A stretch of DNA of 16,891 nt from Halanaerobiales bacterium (lineage in GTDB: Bacteria > Bacillota > Halanaerobiia > Halanaerobiales > M55B127): positions 1-16,891 of the forward strand of contig JAIPEV010000016.1 in the NCBI GenBank assembly GCA_021736965.1, given 5' to 3'. Every line of letters starts with the position of its first letter. Positions within the stretch are counted from its first letter, which is position 1. The position numbers were made by a program, and so were the translations under genes. Positions 15,499 through 16,891 of the stretch are shown here, one piece after another. The notes below the pieces were generated by a model. That model ran no database searches. It was not told the DNA's origin and saw only the letters and a program-made list of their open reading frames with translations.

Positions 15499-16487
15499 AG
15501 AAAAAAGGAAGAGGCATGGCCACAATAATGTTTGGTTTTGGTTATGGAGAAGGATTTCCCGACCATTCAATTGCAGAAGTTGAAATTACCCCCGATAATA
15601 TAATTAAGTTAAGAACGGCCGGTGCAGATGTAGGCCAGGGTTTTTTAACAACTATGACTCAAATTGCAGCTGAAGTATTAAAGATAGATCCCTCCTATAT
15701 TGAGATTGTTGGTCAGGATACTCATCAGTCTAAAAACTCGGGATCTACTTCAGCTACCAGGCAGACCTTTTTTTCTGGTAATGCAGTTAGAGAAGCCTCT
15801 GAAGAATTAATGGGTAAGCTTTATCATTATGGTAGTCTTCATTTTAATAGTAATCACCCCGAATTGACAGTTAATAACGGAGAGATTTATCATTGTGAAA
15901 ACAAAGAAGATAAGATAACATACTTTGAACTGGCTGACAATATTAAAAAAAGAGGTGAAAGTTTATCAGCAGAAGCCTCATTTTTCCCAAAGACTTATGC
16001 CCCCGATAAAAAGACTGGCCAGACCGAAAAAAACTATGTAGCATATACATTTATGACTCAGGTTATTGATCTTAAAATAGATACTGATACAGGTTTAATT
16101 GAAGTACTTAATGTCTATACTGCTTTAGATGTGGGAAAGGCGATCAATCCAATTAATGTAGAGGGTCAAATTGAAGGTGGTACGGTTCAGGGTTTGGGAA
16201 TGGCTTTAACCGAAGATCAAGTCATTAAAGACGGTATTACTTTAAATCCGGATATGACAAACTATTTAGTACCAAGCATTAAAGATATTCCTAACTTTGA
16301 AAGTATTTTAATTGAAAATGAAGATTCTGATGGTCCTTTTGGGGCAAAAGGAGTAGGTGAACCAACTTTAATTGCTGCCTCTCCAGCGGTAGCTAATGCT
16401 GTTTATGATGCGATCGGAGTTAGAATTAAACAGCTACCAATCACACCTGAAAAGATACTAAAAGCCTTAGAGGAGAGTCATAAGTAA
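15495..16487 (+). CDS. Molybdenum hydroxylase Mo-binding subunit, C-terminal half (set 2)
   Basis: From ATG 15495 this frame gives 330 residues forming the second Mo-cofactor domain. It includes GADVGQGFLTTMTQIAAEVL, SGSTSATRQTFFSGNAV, ALDVGKAINPINVEGQIEGG, and GPFGAKGVGEPTLIAASPAV with the general-base glutamate at about E289. Together with the preceding frame the sum is 768 residues, against 763 for the intact set 1 subunit, so nothing of substance is missing. The ATG overlaps the upstream TGA as ATGA and has a GGAG-containing ribosome site 8 bases upstream, the usual arrangement for coupled translation. An upstream in-frame TTG at 15474 is a weaker start. The two halves probably assemble into one Mo site (inference); a broken gene remains possible. 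Confidence 0.85.
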   Translation: MKKKGRGMATIMFGFGYGEGFPDHSIAEVEITPDNIIKLRTAGADVGQGFLTTMTQIAAEVLKIDPSYIEIVGQDTHQSKNSGSTSATRQTFFSGNAVREASEELMGKLYHYGSLHFNSNHPELTVNNGEIYHCENKEDKITYFELADNIKKRGESLSAEASFFPKTYAPDKKTGQTEKNYVAYTFMTQVIDLKIDTDTGLIEVLNVYTALDVGKAINPINVEGQIEGGTVQGLGMALTEDQVIKDGITLNPDMTNYLVPSIKDIPNFESILIENEDSDGPFGAKGVGEPTLIAASPAVANAVYDAIGVRIKQLPITPEKILKALEESHK

Positions 16488-16891
16488 TGCCAAATAATAT
16501 TGCCCTAACTGGAGATAAGTATTCAGGTAAAAGTACAATCGTAAAAAATGTTATAGAACGACTTAACTTAAAACCAGGTGGTTTTGTAGTTGGCAGAACC
16601 GGTCAAAAGGGTGGCTGGTTAAGTTTTTATCTTGTTGATCCCCTAGACTTTTATTACCATTGGCAGGGTAAGGATTCTAATAACTATAAGAAAAAATGCC
16701 AGATCTTTGCTAAAAGAGATACAGTAAAAGATGATTGGGATATCTTCCCTGAAGTCTTTGATAATAAAGGGGTTTATCTACTAGATTTAGGGCAAAATTA
16801 TAGAGATCTAGTTATAATGGATGAACTGGGTCGTTTTGAATTAAGATCAAAAAAGTTTCAAAGTAAGGTTATTGAGATCCTTAAAGATCAA
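16487..16891 (+). CDS. THEP1-like P-loop NTPase (partial, 3' end outside window)
   Basis: The first 135 codons are visible and the frame runs off the right edge. A Walker A loop GDKYSGKST lies at about residues 9-17 and a Walker B segment VIMDELGRFELRS at about 110-122. This matches the NTPase_1/THEP1 family, where Walker B reads DExGxMEL followed by a serine. The start ATG shares one base with the stop of the Mo-subunit gene (TAATG), with GAGGAG about 11 bases upstream, so it is translated with the hydroxylase. THEP1-like proteins hydrolyse nucleoside triphosphates in vitro and their physiological role is unclear. Tight coupling to a molybdenum hydroxylase suggests a role in cofactor supply, insertion or enzyme maturation, but that is inference. 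Confidence 0.8.
   Translation, partial: MPNNIALTGDKYSGKSTIVKNVIERLNLKPGGFVVGRTGQKGGWLSFYLVDPLDFYYHWQGKDSNNYKKKCQIFAKRDTVKDDWDIFPEVFDNKGVYLLDLGQNYRDLVIMDELGRFELRSKKFQSKVIEILKDQ

Overview
The window is AT-rich and coding is on the + strand throughout. Genes are packed end to end with strong GGAGG-type ribosome binding sites, which suggests a low-GC anaerobic member of the Firmicutes (Clostridia or possibly Halanaerobiales). That placement is inferred from composition and gene content only; no rRNA or other marker is present. There is no tRNA, rRNA, CRISPR array or insertion sequence. The content is a large catabolic locus for purines and their ureido/diamino acid breakdown products, related to the E. 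coli ygeW-ygeX-ygeY-ssnA-xdh type of cluster. 

Layout, left block (1-5051): the 3' part of a fold-type II PLP enzyme; a threonine-synthase-like PLP enzyme with an N-terminal zinc ribbon; an XRE-cupin regulator; a YgeY-type M20 metallohydrolase; and a YgeW-type carbamoyltransferase. Middle (5052-6514): almost 1.5 kb with no intact gene. It holds a heavily decayed NCS2 (xanthine/uracil/urate-type) permease, readable as homology blocks in all three frames, followed by a short leader with a hairpin in front of the next operon segment. Right block (6515-16487): a first molybdenum hydroxylase in the order Mo subunit, FAD subunit, 2Fe-2S subunit; an 8-oxoguanine-deaminase-like amidohydrolase; SsnA; and a second molybdenum hydroxylase in the order FAD, 2Fe-2S, Mo. 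The Mo subunit of the second set is split into two reading frames joined by an ATGA overlap. The window closes inside a THEP1-like P-loop NTPase that overlaps the preceding stop codon. 

Working model (inference): the Mo hydroxylases and deaminases convert purines to xanthine/urate-level oxopurines. Ring-opening steps encoded elsewhere would yield ureido/diaminopropionate-type intermediates. YgeY and YgeW would strip carbamoyl groups, conserving energy as carbamoyl phosphate, and the PLP enzymes would deaminate the diamino acid. YgfK, HyuA-type hydantoinase and YgeX are not in the window and could lie outside it. The most notable points are the cleanly split second Mo subunit, the dead permease inside an otherwise intact locus, and the pair of PLP enzymes where YgeX would be expected.
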